Of a DNA stretch of 49,107 nucleotides, positions 39,743 to 47,964 are shown piece by piece. The notes beneath the pieces are model-generated. The model did not search any database. It saw only the letters and a list, made by a program, of their open reading frames with translations, and was not told the origin of the DNA. The position numbers and the translations under genes were made by a program. Numbering within the stretch: position 1 is the stretch's first letter; each line of letters opens with the position of its first letter. Source of the DNA: Amycolatopsis echigonensis (GTDB lineage: Bacteria > Actinomycetota > Actinomycetes > Mycobacteriales > Pseudonocardiaceae); NCBI RefSeq assembly GCF_014174495.1, contig NZ_JACJHR010000069.1, forward strand, positions 1 to 49,107. Reading direction: 5' to 3'.

Positions 39743-40480
39743 GTGTCGGAGAAGACTGCTGTGGTCACCGGGGCGGGTTCCGGGCTGGGCCGCCGGATCG
39801 CCGGGGCGCTGCTCGGCGCCGGGTACCGGGTCGCGCTCGCCGGACGGCGCGAGGACGCGTTGCGCGAGACGGCCGGTTCGGACCCGAACGCGCTGGTGGT
39901 GCCGACGGACGTCGCCGATCCGGCTTCGGTGGAGGCGCTGTTCTCGACGGTGCGCGGCGAGTGGGGCCGGCTGGACCTGCTGGTCAACAACGCCGGAGTG
40001 TCGCTCGGCGGCACCGTCGCGGATCTGTCCGTCGAGGACTGGCGGCGCACCGTCGACACGAACCTCACCGGCATGTTCCTCTGCGCGCAGCAGGCCGTGC
40101 GGCTGATGCGCGACCAGGAGCCCCGTGGCGGCCGGATCATCAACAACGGCTCGATCTCCGCGCACGCGCCCCGTCCGGCGAGCGTCGCCTACACCGCGAC
40201 CAAGCACGCCGTCACCGGCCTCACCCGGTCGATTTCGCTCGACGGCCGCGCCTGGAATGTCGCGTGCGGACAGATCGACATCGGCAACGCGGCCACCGAG
40301 ATGACCGAGCGGATGGCCGCGGGCATCCCGCAGGCCGACGGACGGCTCATGGCCGAGCCGACCTTCGACGCGGCCCACGTCGCCGATGCGGTGCTCTACA
40401 TGGCGGGCCTGCCGCTGGACGCCAACGTCCAGTTCCTCACCATCACCGCCACCACGATGCCGTTCATCGGCCGGGGATGA
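39743..40480 (+). CDS. SDR-family oxidoreductase
   Basis: 245 aa from GTG 39743 preceded by GAGGAGG. VVTGAGSGLGRRIAG (cofactor site, ARxxD-type AGRREDAL implies NADPH), LVNNAGVSLGG, catalytic Ser in NNGSISAH and YTATKHA. The 3' end overlaps the convergent reductase gene by 17 nt. Substrate unknown. Confidence 0.92.
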   Translation: MSEKTAVVTGAGSGLGRRIAGALLGAGYRVALAGRREDALRETAGSDPNALVVPTDVADPASVEALFSTVRGEWGRLDLLVNNAGVSLGGTVADLSVEDWRRTVDTNLTGMFLCAQQAVRLMRDQEPRGGRIINNGSISAHAPRPASVAYTATKHAVTGLTRSISLDGRAWNVACGQIDIGNAATEMTERMAAGIPQADGRLMAEPTFDAAHVADAVLYMAGLPLDANVQFLTITATTMPFIGRG

Positions 40481-41495
40481 CGTGGTCGCGGCGGAATTCG
40501 TCGAACAACCGGTAGAACATCCGCTCAGTGTCCACATAGGAATGAAAACCGGCGCGACGTGACTTCGACGTGTCCGCGAACATGTCGTAGTCCCAGGAGA
40601 GCACGAAGTCCCCGAAGGCCCACGAGGAGACGTCGGCGTACGAAGCGGTGAGGTCGTGCTTCGCCGCCATCTCGGTCCACAGTGGTTCCTTGTCGGCCAT
40701 GACGGTGGCCAGCGGCAGCTGCAACGGCGGCGCGACCTCGAGGTCGAAGTACGCGGCCAGCTTCGGCCACAGTTCGCGCCAGCGGAAGAGGTCGCCGTTG
40801 GCGATGTTGAACGCTTCGTTGCGGCTCGACGTCGCCGCCCACACCGTGCCCTCGGCGAGCAACTGCGCGTCCGTCATCTCCAGCAGGCTGTCGTACGCGC
40901 CGGGCTTGCCGGGGAAGCGCAGCGGCAGGCCGAGTTCCTTCGAGATCGAGGCGTAGACCGCGATCACGAGCGCGAGATTCATCGGGTTGCCGAGCGTCGT
41001 CCCGCCGACCACGGACGGCCGGATCGCCGACCACGACCAGCCGCCGGCCGCGGCCCGGCGTTCCAGGAACTTCTGCTGGTCCACATTGAACTCCGGCGGC
41101 ATGTGCTGTCCGGCGTCGGCTTCTCGCGCGGGGGTCTTGAACGGGCCGAGGTGCGCGCCGTAGACCTTGTAGCCCTGCATCAGGCTGACGTGCTCCAGCG
41201 GGCCTTCGTCGAGGCCGTTCACCAGGTTCTCCAGCATCGCCATGTTGGGCGGCACGAGTTCCGCCCAGGTCGGCCGGTCCTGGTAAGCCGCGTAGAACAG
41301 GTGCGTCGCGCCGACGCCGGACAGCGCCGCCCGGGTGCCCGCCGGGTCGAGCAGGTCGACGGCGAGGCTGCCCGGCCCGCCGCGACGGGAAAGCCCGAGC
41401 ACCTCCCAGCCGTCGAGAGTGCGCAGGTGAGAGATGAGTTTGCGGCCGATGATGCCGTTGGCCCCGGCCACGAGGGCCACGCGTGTGCTGCTCAT
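40464..41495 (-). CDS. PRISE-type SDR (progesterone 5-beta-reductase / iridoid synthase-like)
   Basis: 343 aa, extended/atypical SDR. The NADP motif is VAGANGIIGRKLISHL. Instead of YxxxK, the active-site pattern of the PRISE group is visible: LMQGYKVYGAHLGPF (Lys), PPEFNVDQQKFLERR (Tyr-region, F-x-x-D-Q) and WSAIRPSVVGGTT. These enzymes reduce the C=C bond of enones. ATG 41495 starts the fold; an extension to 41546 is possible but lies in the LysR promoter. The LysR regulator at 41567 is divergent with 71 nt between. Confidence 0.85.
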   Translation of the reverse strand: MSSTRVALVAGANGIIGRKLISHLRTLDGWEVLGLSRRGGPGSLAVDLLDPAGTRAALSGVGATHLFYAAYQDRPTWAELVPPNMAMLENLVNGLDEGPLEHVSLMQGYKVYGAHLGPFKTPAREADAGQHMPPEFNVDQQKFLERRAAAGGWSWSAIRPSVVGGTTLGNPMNLALVIAVYASISKELGLPLRFPGKPGAYDSLLEMTDAQLLAEGTVWAATSSRNEAFNIANGDLFRWRELWPKLAAYFDLEVAPPLQLPLATVMADKEPLWTEMAAKHDLTASYADVSSWAFGDFVLSWDYDMFADTSKSRRAGFHSYVDTERMFYRLFDEFRRDHVIPGR

Positions 41496-41533
41496 GCCTC
41501 CGATCCTGACCTCGCCCATCCGATGAGTCCAAG

Positions 41534-41568
41534 GCTTACTTCTCACGGCTTCGATAAGCTGGGTTTAT
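41534..41568 (+). promoter_or_regulatory. LysR-type operator and leaderless promoter
   Basis: GCTTA (41534-41538) and TAAGC (41555-41559) form an inverted repeat. ATAA-N7-TTAT (41554-41568), an exact LysR-box pattern, runs into the LysR start codon. TAAGCT (41555-41560) is 6 nt from the ATG at 41567 and can serve as -10 box. Binding here could control lysR and the divergent reductase. Confidence 0.5.
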
Positions 41569-42445
41569 GACAAGCCTGCGGCAGCTCGAGTACCTGGTCA
41601 CGGTGGTGGACACCGGTTCGTTCACCCGGGCTGCCGAGCAGCTGTACGTGACGCAGCCCGCGCTTTCGCACCAGATGCGCGCGCTGGAACACAGCGTCGG
41701 CGGGCCGCTGCTGGAACGGCTGCCGCGTTCGGTCCGGCTCACGCCGATGGGTCGCGCGATGCTGCCGCACGCCCGCGCCGCGCTCGCCGACGCCGAACGC
41801 GCCCGGTGCGCGGCCCGGCAGGCGTCCGGTCAGGTCGCCGGAGAACTGCTGGTCGCCACGGTCTACTCGGTGAGTCTCGGGGTGCTGCCGCCCGCGCTCC
41901 GGGTGTGGCGGCGCGAACGGCCGGACGTCGATGTGCGGCTTTTCGAGTACCGCCACGCCGACGAACTGCGCGACGCGATGCTGGCCGGGGAAGCGGACCT
42001 CGCGATCGGTCCGCGTCCGGCTGGGTGGACTGGTCCGGTGCGGACGCTCGGCACGGAAGAATTCGTCGTCGTGCTCCCGGCTGACGGAGCTACGGAGTCC
42101 ACTTCGGACGGTACCGTCGACCTGGCCGAGCTTGCCGACTGCGCGTGGGTGCACTACGCGCCTGGCCACGGTTTAGCGGAACTTCTCGACGCTGCTTGCG
42201 CGGAAGCGGGATTCCGGCCGCGTCCGGCGGTGCGCACGGAACAGACCGCCGCCGCGCCCTTGCTCGCGGCGGCCGGATTGGGGCCCGCGCTGGTCCCGGC
42301 GAACGTCCTGCCCGCGGAGTTCAGCGGCCGGGTTTTGCGCCCTGGCAAGCCGATCCGGCGCGAGCTGGTCGCATACGGCCGCAGCGAACCGGACCCGTTG
42401 ACAGCGGCGTTCGGCGAGATGCTGGCGCAGCACGCGCGGGTTTAG
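41567..42445 (+). CDS. LysR-family transcriptional regulator
   Basis: 292 aa. N-terminal HTH: LRQLEYLVTVVDTGSFTRAA then VTQPALSHQMRALE and RLTPMGRAML; the periplasmic-binding-protein-like effector domain starts near residue 90 (GELLVATVYSVSLGVLP). Likely regulates the divergent PRISE-type reductase. Its stop shares four nt (TTAG) with the stop of the convergent binding-protein gene. Confidence 0.93.
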   Translation: MTSLRQLEYLVTVVDTGSFTRAAEQLYVTQPALSHQMRALEHSVGGPLLERLPRSVRLTPMGRAMLPHARAALADAERARCAARQASGQVAGELLVATVYSVSLGVLPPALRVWRRERPDVDVRLFEYRHADELRDAMLAGEADLAIGPRPAGWTGPVRTLGTEEFVVVLPADGATESTSDGTVDLAELADCAWVHYAPGHGLAELLDAACAEAGFRPRPAVRTEQTAAAPLLAAAGLGPALVPANVLPAEFSGRVLRPGKPIRRELVAYGRSEPDPLTAAFGEMLAQHARV

Positions 42446-43911
42446 GCACGCAGCCGCGTCAGGTCGATCCCGGCGAAAGGCGTCGCGACCGCGTCGTGGA
42501 CCCGGGCGGACCAGACGGCGTGGCCGTGTCCAGTCCACAGTGGAATCGCCGGGAGATCGCGCAGAGCTTCGTTCTCCGCGATCCGGAACAGCTGCGCGGC
42601 TTCTTCCGGTGACGCAGTGGTTTCGGCGGAGTTGAGGTCGGCGGTGAATCCGGCGTCGGTGTAACTGGCGGCATCGGCGAGTGTGTGGAGCAAGTCGGCC
42701 GGGCTCGGCGAGACGGCCTTGACTTCCACGGCGGACGGCCCGGTGGGCTTGCCCCCGGTCGCTTTTCGCTGTGCGGTGACCGATATTCCCAGGGTTTTCG
42801 ACAAGCCGTCGGCCAATGCCTGCGGCCAGGTGCTGTCGAAACTGTCGTAGTACACCGTGACGTCGCCGGTGAATCCCGCTTGGCTCACCAGGGATTTGGC
42901 GGCCGGGCCGTCAAAAGTGCACGGACGGCAGTTGCCGGACCGTTCGCCCGGTGCGACCACCGGCGGCAGCAACCCCTTGGCGGCGTCCGCCTGGTGCGCG
43001 AGCGGGCCGGACTCCAGCGCGGCGCGGTCGGTGCCGAGCGCGAAGGCGTGCCGCACCGTCGGGTCGGCGAACCGCGTTGCCTCGGCGGAAAAAACCAGAT
43101 AACCAGCGCGGGGGAGAGCCCACATCGCGTGCCGGTCGGCGAAATCGGCGTGCATCGCCTCGTGCCGTTCGCCCGGGACGGATGTGGCGACGTCGAGTTT
43201 GCCTTCTTTGACATCGTCGTAGTGCTCCGCCGGATTGCCGACGCGCAGATCGATTTCCTTGGCCCGTTCCGGATCGGCCGTGACCCGGACGAGCTTTCCG
43301 CCGGAACCGGACTGCCAGTCGCCCTCCAGGCGGAGCGGGCCGTTGCCGATCGGATGGCGGGCAAAGCCGTTCCAGTCGCGGGATTTCAGCACCGACGCGG
43401 GCAGCGGCACGAGCCCGGGCGCGGAGAGCCAGGCCGGCACCTGGTTCGACGGCCGGTCGAGAACGATCCGCAGCTGTTTCGCGTCGACTGCGGTGATTTC
43501 CTTGGCCCGTAACGACTTCGTGAGTACCGGTGTGCTTGCCCAGTGATGGCCCGCGATCGCTTTCCAGGTGTCCACATAGGACTGCGCGGTGACCGGCGTG
43601 CCGTCGTGGAACTGGCCGGGCCGCAGCCGGACGGTCCAGGTCACCTGGTCCGCGCTGCTGATCGATTCGGCCGCGCGCGGGGTGACTTTCCCGCTGGCCG
43701 GATCGTAATCGGCGAGCGGCGTCCAGAGCGCGCCGGTGACGAGCCGCCCGGACGGATCGGTGACGTCGGCGGGCAGCAGCGTGCCGGGTTCGCCGAGGCC
43801 GACCGACAGGACGCCGGGCTGGGCGGGTTCGGCCGACGGCGAACAGCCGGAGAGACCGGCCGCGACGACGGCGGCGGCGAGCGTGAGCGAGACGAGCGGA
43901 CGCGATCGCAT
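42442..43911 (-). CDS. ABC-type peptide/solute-binding lipoprotein (family 5)
   Basis: 489 aa. Lipoprotein signal: AAAVVAAGLSGCSPS with the lipobox LSGC (Cys23). The SBP_bac_5 pattern is visible: PAGRLVTGALWTPLADYDPA-like start (here SGRLVTGALWTPLADYDPAS), WTVRLRPGQFHDGTPVTAQS and DRHAMWALPRAGYL. It would bind oligopeptides or similar solutes outside the membrane. No permease or ATPase genes of an ABC system are adjacent, so it is an orphan. TAATAA lies 6 nt before the ATG on the minus strand. Confidence 0.9.
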   Translation of the reverse strand: MRSRPLVSLTLAAAVVAAGLSGCSPSAEPAQPGVLSVGLGEPGTLLPADVTDPSGRLVTGALWTPLADYDPASGKVTPRAAESISSADQVTWTVRLRPGQFHDGTPVTAQSYVDTWKAIAGHHWASTPVLTKSLRAKEITAVDAKQLRIVLDRPSNQVPAWLSAPGLVPLPASVLKSRDWNGFARHPIGNGPLRLEGDWQSGSGGKLVRVTADPERAKEIDLRVGNPAEHYDDVKEGKLDVATSVPGERHEAMHADFADRHAMWALPRAGYLVFSAEATRFADPTVRHAFALGTDRAALESGPLAHQADAAKGLLPPVVAPGERSGNCRPCTFDGPAAKSLVSQAGFTGDVTVYYDSFDSTWPQALADGLSKTLGISVTAQRKATGGKPTGPSAVEVKAVSPSPADLLHTLADAASYTDAGFTADLNSAETTASPEEAAQLFRIAENEALRDLPAIPLWTGHGHAVWSARVHDAVATPFAGIDLTRLRA

Positions 43912-44012
43912 GCTGTCTTATTACCAGGCGGAAAGCAACGAAAGGCGGTTGTGTCCGGTTAGGGACCGGCTTACAGTGCTTCCGTCACACTGGGGTCTCG
44001 GGGAGGTTTCGC

Positions 44013-45344
44013 GTGCGCCGTTGGTGGATTCGTTCCGGGCTGGCGATGGCGACCGCGGCGGCGACTCTCGTCGCCACCGGCTTGCCCGCCGCGGCCTGCG
44101 AGGACGACAAGCCGGTCACCGAGGCGAAGCACAGCCTGGGCGATCCGGGCGCGATCAAGGGCGTGCAGCCGGTCGGCAACGTGCCCGACGCGCAAGGAGC
44201 CATTTCGGCGAATTTCCTCAGCTACGGCAAACGCGACGTGATGGTTGTATCCGGCCAGTTCGGCCTGAAGGTGTACGACCTCACGCAAGATCCGGCGAAG
44301 CCGCGCGCGATCGGCGAACTGAGCTTGCCGGGTCTGTGGGAGACCGAGGACACCGAGGTCGACGCGAAGCGCAAGCTCGTGTTCCTGTCCCGCGACCCGC
44401 GCGCGTTCAAGGGCAACACGCACACCGGCGAGTCCGGGATTTACGTGGTCGACGTGGCGCATCCGGAGAAACCGGAGATCCTCAGCTACGTCAAGGTCCC
44501 GGCGGGGCACACCACCAGCTGCGTCGACGACTGCCGCTACCTCTGGACCGGCGGCCCGGCGAAGGCCGACAACCAGCCCGCGGACTGGGGCGGCCGGCCG
44601 ATCTGGGTCACCGACGTGCGCGACCCGCGCGCGCCGAAGGTGCATCCGGACCCGATCGAACTCGCCCGCAACGACGGCAAAACCGACTACGTGCACGACG
44701 TGCAGGTGGACAAGATGGGCGTCGCTTGGGTGTCGGGCGCGGGCGGCGTGCGCGGGTACTGGACGTCCGGTTTCCATCGCGACCCGGTGCAGAACCGCTA
44801 CCGCTTGGCGACCGCGCTGAAGCCGGTGCCGTACGCGGGCGGCGGGGTGTCGGAAACCGCCGCGCCGTCGAAGTTCCTGCACAACAGCTTCCACCCGGTC
44901 GGCTCAGGCGACGACGGCGCCTGGCGCGGCCACGACCTCGTGTACGCCACCGAGGAAAGCTTCCTCCCCGGCTGCGCGGGCGACGGCGTGCTGACCATTT
45001 CCGCGCTGGACGGCTCGTACAACGGCGAAGGCTGGCGCTCCACGCCGGAGAAGCCGTTCCGGATGCGCAGCATCGGCACCTGGGGCGTCGCCGGACAGGA
45101 AGGCAGCGACCCGGCCTCGGACGACTGCTCGGCGCACTACTTCGACGTGCGCGGGCATGTGCTGGTGCAGTCGTTCTACTCGCAGGGCACGCGGTTCCTG
45201 GACGTGAGCGACCCGTCGAACCCGACGCAGATCGCCTACTACCGCCCAGCGGACACGGCTTCGTGGGCTCCGTACTGGCACGACGGGTACGTGTATGTGG
45301 CGGACAACAAGCGGGGGATCGACATTCTGAAGCTCACTGCTTAG
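44013..45344 (+). CDS. Secreted LVIVD-repeat protein
   Basis: 443 aa from GTG 44013, with GGGAGG upstream. A signal peptide ends near residue 30 (ATLVATGLPAAAC). The body contains repeats of the LVIVD type, each with a K/RFLDVSDPxxP-like core: VYDLTQDPAKPRAIG, YVVDVAHPEKPEILS, VTDVRDPRAPK, RFLDVSDPSNPTQIAYY. This makes a beta-propeller on the cell surface or outside it. Function is unknown; some members bind metals or ligands. The TAG stop overlaps the TAA stop of the convergent gene in the tetranucleotide TTAG. Confidence 0.88.
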   Translation: MRRWWIRSGLAMATAAATLVATGLPAAACEDDKPVTEAKHSLGDPGAIKGVQPVGNVPDAQGAISANFLSYGKRDVMVVSGQFGLKVYDLTQDPAKPRAIGELSLPGLWETEDTEVDAKRKLVFLSRDPRAFKGNTHTGESGIYVVDVAHPEKPEILSYVKVPAGHTTSCVDDCRYLWTGGPAKADNQPADWGGRPIWVTDVRDPRAPKVHPDPIELARNDGKTDYVHDVQVDKMGVAWVSGAGGVRGYWTSGFHRDPVQNRYRLATALKPVPYAGGGVSETAAPSKFLHNSFHPVGSGDDGAWRGHDLVYATEESFLPGCAGDGVLTISALDGSYNGEGWRSTPEKPFRMRSIGTWGVAGQEGSDPASDDCSAHYFDVRGHVLVQSFYSQGTRFLDVSDPSNPTQIAYYRPADTASWAPYWHDGYVYVADNKRGIDILKLTA

Positions 45345-45751
45345 CGGTCGGCCAGTTCGCGGACGAGCTGTCGCGCGGAGAAGGAGACCGTGGTCTCGGC
45401 GAATTCGTTGTCCGCCTCATCCTCTTCCGGTACGCCGAAGTCTCGCCAGGTGACGAGGTCACCTCGCCTCGAGACCTTCGCGGCGATGGCACCGCACTCG
45501 ATGTCCTCGCATTCGGGGCAAACGTAAAGCAGCACCCGTCCGTCCGGCGCGTCGCCCGGAGCCTCGCCGAGCACGCGCGCCAAACGCGGCGGATCGCGCG
45601 GACGGTCGGTGACCAGCACCGAGATCAGGTCGAGCCCGGTGTCGACCAAGCTGCGCAGGCTGACGCCGTCGACCTCGAAGTCGAGATACTTGCGTTCACG
45701 CTGATACTTGCTGCGCTCGCGGATCGTCGGGACCAGGCGGATGCGGCTCAC
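45341..45751 (-). CDS. Conserved actinobacterial hypothetical protein with CxxCxxxxCG motif
   Basis: 136 aa from GTG 45751. The only striking feature is VCPECEDIECGAIAAKV, three cysteines in a pattern often seen in uncharacterised actinobacterial proteins and possibly metal-binding, followed by a WRDFG motif. It overlaps the stop of the GntR-TetR regulator by 4 nt (GTGA) and is its downstream operon partner. No function can be assigned. Confidence 0.75.
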   Translation of the reverse strand: MSRIRLVPTIRERSKYQRERKYLDFEVDGVSLRSLVDTGLDLISVLVTDRPRDPPRLARVLGEAPGDAPDGRVLLYVCPECEDIECGAIAAKVSRRGDLVTWRDFGVPEEDEADNEFAETTVSFSARQLVRELADR

Positions 45752-46686
45752 GCCCGCAGATCCTGCCTCTCCGAGACCGAGCCGCCAACCGGATATCGGA
45801 CCGCCAGCCCGTCCAGCAGTGCCTGCAACCCGATCTCGAACAGGTGGTCCAGATCCAGCTCGTACCCCTCGGCCAGATCCTCGATCATCCGCGCCAGCAC
45901 CGGATACCGGCCGGACCCGGTCAACGCCGCGTACCCCCGGGCCTGCGTCTCCATCCACTGGTCCTCGGTGATCCCGGTCGCGCCCATCGCGTGCCGCTCC
46001 CGCTCCAGATGGATCGCGGTGCCTTGAATGTGGTTGTAGAACAACACATTCAGATCGCACAGATCAGCCGCGTTCAGCCCGAAGACCGACAACGCGGCCA
46101 GCGCGCGTTCGTTGTGCGCCGCGAGATTCGGCAGCGGCCAAGGCCGGGTGAGCGGCACGAGATGCGCCAGCCACGGATGCCGCCGGTGCACTGACCACAG
46201 CGTGCGCGCCGACAACTCCAACTGCGCCCGCCACCCCTCCGGTTTCCGCGCCGGATAGCCGGTTTCGCCGTAGACCGTGTCCGCCATCAGGAAGACCAGC
46301 TCGTCCTTTCCGGACAGATAGCGGTACGGTGCCATCGCCGGAACGCCCAGTCGCGCGGCGAGTCCGCGCATCGACAGCGCCGCCACACCTTCCGCATCGG
46401 CGATCGCGATTGCCGTGCGCACCAACCGATCCCGCGTCAACACCGGACGCTTCGACTCTGCCGCAGTGTGCTGACCAGCGACGACATGGCCGGACCGCGG
46501 TTCGGCGCGGACCAAGCCTTCGCGACGCAACACGTCGAGTGCCTTGGCCGCGGTAGCCGTCGCGACACCGTGCGCCGAAGCCAGCTGACGCGTCGACGGC
46601 ACCTTCGCGCCCGGCGGCAGCTCTCCCTGCGAGATCTCTTCGCGCAGCGCGGCGGCGATGCGGAGGTACGGCGGTTCGGTCGGCAT
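45748..46686 (-). CDS. GntR-TetR double-HTH transcriptional regulator
   Basis: 312 aa. Residues 1-70 form a GntR winged helix (LRIAAALREEISQGELPPGA, then PSTRQLASAHGVATATAAKA). Residues about 82-130 form a TetR helix-turn-helix (TAIAIADAEGVAALSMRGLA, LGVPAMAPYRYLSGKDEL) followed by a TetR_C ligand domain. Two DNA-binding modules in one chain are known in actinobacteria but little studied. It is divergent from the FAD monooxygenase; direct repeats between them are the likely binding sites. Confidence 0.9.
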   Translation of the reverse strand: MPTEPPYLRIAAALREEISQGELPPGAKVPSTRQLASAHGVATATAAKALDVLRREGLVRAEPRSGHVVAGQHTAAESKRPVLTRDRLVRTAIAIADAEGVAALSMRGLAARLGVPAMAPYRYLSGKDELVFLMADTVYGETGYPARKPEGWRAQLELSARTLWSVHRRHPWLAHLVPLTRPWPLPNLAAHNERALAALSVFGLNAADLCDLNVLFYNHIQGTAIHLERERHAMGATGITEDQWMETQARGYAALTGSGRYPVLARMIEDLAEGYELDLDHLFEIGLQALLDGLAVRYPVGGSVSERQDLRA

Positions 46687-46697
46687 CGGTGTCCTGT

Positions 46698-46733
46698 CTG
46701 TACTAGGTCAGCGGGTCATCTGTACTAGCTCAG
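46698..46733. promoter_or_regulatory. Direct repeats (probable operator of the GntR-TetR regulator)
   Basis: CTGTACTAGGTCAG (46698-46711) and CTGTACTAGCTCAG (46720-46733) differ at one base and start 22 bp apart, two helical turns. Each holds the palindromic GTAC and CTAG cores. They lie in the 117-bp gap between the regulator and the monooxygenase, the first 11 bp from the regulator start codon. Confidence 0.65.
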
Positions 46734-46803
46734 TTTTGGCGGCGGAACGCAGGTCAGGGCAGGTTCATCAAGGTAATGATGCACCGTATCGAGAGGCGAA
46801 GAC

Positions 46804-47865
46804 ATGCCTGAAGCACTGGTTTGCGGCGCGGGAGTCGCCGGGTGCGCGTCGGCCTACTGGCTGCGCCGCAAGGGCTACGACGTGACGGTCGTCGAGCGCG
46901 CGGAGGGGTTGCGCAACGGGGGCCAGGCGGTCGACATCCGCGGGGTCGCGCTGGAGGTCGTCGAGCGGATGGGGCTGGGGGAGCAGGTCCGCGCCGCACG
47001 GACGCGGATGCGCGGGATGTCGATGCTCGACGCGTCCGGCAACGAGGTGTTCCGTTCCGAGGAACGCGTCTACAGCAGCGGGAGGCTCGACAGCGCGGAC
47101 ATCGAAATCCTCCGCGACGATCTGGTCGAGCTGCTGCACAAGGCGGCCGACGTCGAGTACCGCTTCGGCGACGAGATCACCGCGCTCGACGCCGAGTCCG
47201 GCCGGGTCGAGTTCGTCAAGGCCGAGCCGCGGACGTTCGACTTGGTCGTCGGCGCGGACGGCGCGCATTCGGCGGTCCGGCGGCTCGCGTTCGGCCCGGA
47301 GGACCAGTTCCGCCGCTACCTCGGCCAGTATCTGGCGATCTTCCCGGCGGCCAACACGCTCGGCCTCGAAGACTGGCAGATCTGGTTCCAGGGCGAGGGC
47401 GTCGGCGGCGCGGTCTACCCGGTGCCCGGCAACGAGGAGATCCGGGTGACGCTCGGTTTCGGCGAGCCGGAGTACCGCGAGATCCGCGACGTCGCGGAGC
47501 AGAAGAAACTCGTCGCGGAGCGGCTGAGCGAAGTCGGCGGCCCGGTCCCTGACCTGGTCGAAGCCATGGCGGACTCGCAGACGTTCTTCTTCGACGCCAT
47601 GCTCCAGATCCGCATGGACCGCTGGACGACCGGCCGGGTCGCGCTCGTCGGCGACGCCGGGTACTGCGCGTCCGTGCTGTCCGGTCAGGGCACGAGCCTC
47701 GCCCTGGTCGGCGCGTACGTCCTGGCCGACGGTCTCGCCGGCTACGAAACCCGGATGCGCCCGTTCGTCGAGCTGAACCAGGCGCTGGCCACGGAAAACG
47801 CGGCCGGGCCCGCCTCGGAGGAATCCGTCGAGCGGGCGAAGAACGCGATCAGCCTGGACCGCTGA
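46804..47865 (+). CDS. FAD-dependent aromatic-type monooxygenase (TetX-like)
   Basis: 353 aa, class A flavoprotein monooxygenase. GxGxxG in VCGAGVAGCASAYWLRRKG, NADPH/FAD DG motif LVVGADGAHSAVRR and GD motif VALVGDAGYCASVLSGQG are all in order. RNGGQAVDIRG is characteristic of the group that includes TetX and Rox-type drug-hydroxylating enzymes. GAGAGG precedes the ATG. Placed opposite a TetR_C-type regulator it may inactivate an aromatic drug or metabolite; substrate unproven. Confidence 0.9.
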   Translation: MPEALVCGAGVAGCASAYWLRRKGYDVTVVERAEGLRNGGQAVDIRGVALEVVERMGLGEQVRAARTRMRGMSMLDASGNEVFRSEERVYSSGRLDSADIEILRDDLVELLHKAADVEYRFGDEITALDAESGRVEFVKAEPRTFDLVVGADGAHSAVRRLAFGPEDQFRRYLGQYLAIFPAANTLGLEDWQIWFQGEGVGGAVYPVPGNEEIRVTLGFGEPEYREIRDVAEQKKLVAERLSEVGGPVPDLVEAMADSQTFFFDAMLQIRMDRWTTGRVALVGDAGYCASVLSGQGTSLALVGAYVLADGLAGYETRMRPFVELNQALATENAAGPASEESVERAKNAISLDR

Positions 47866-47964
47866 TCCGCCACGTGGCGGGGGATCCCCGCCGCCCGGCT
47901 GGTCCCGTCCGGCTCCCGGGCGGCCAGGATGGAGCCACCAGCCGATCCCTTGGAGGCGCCCGAG

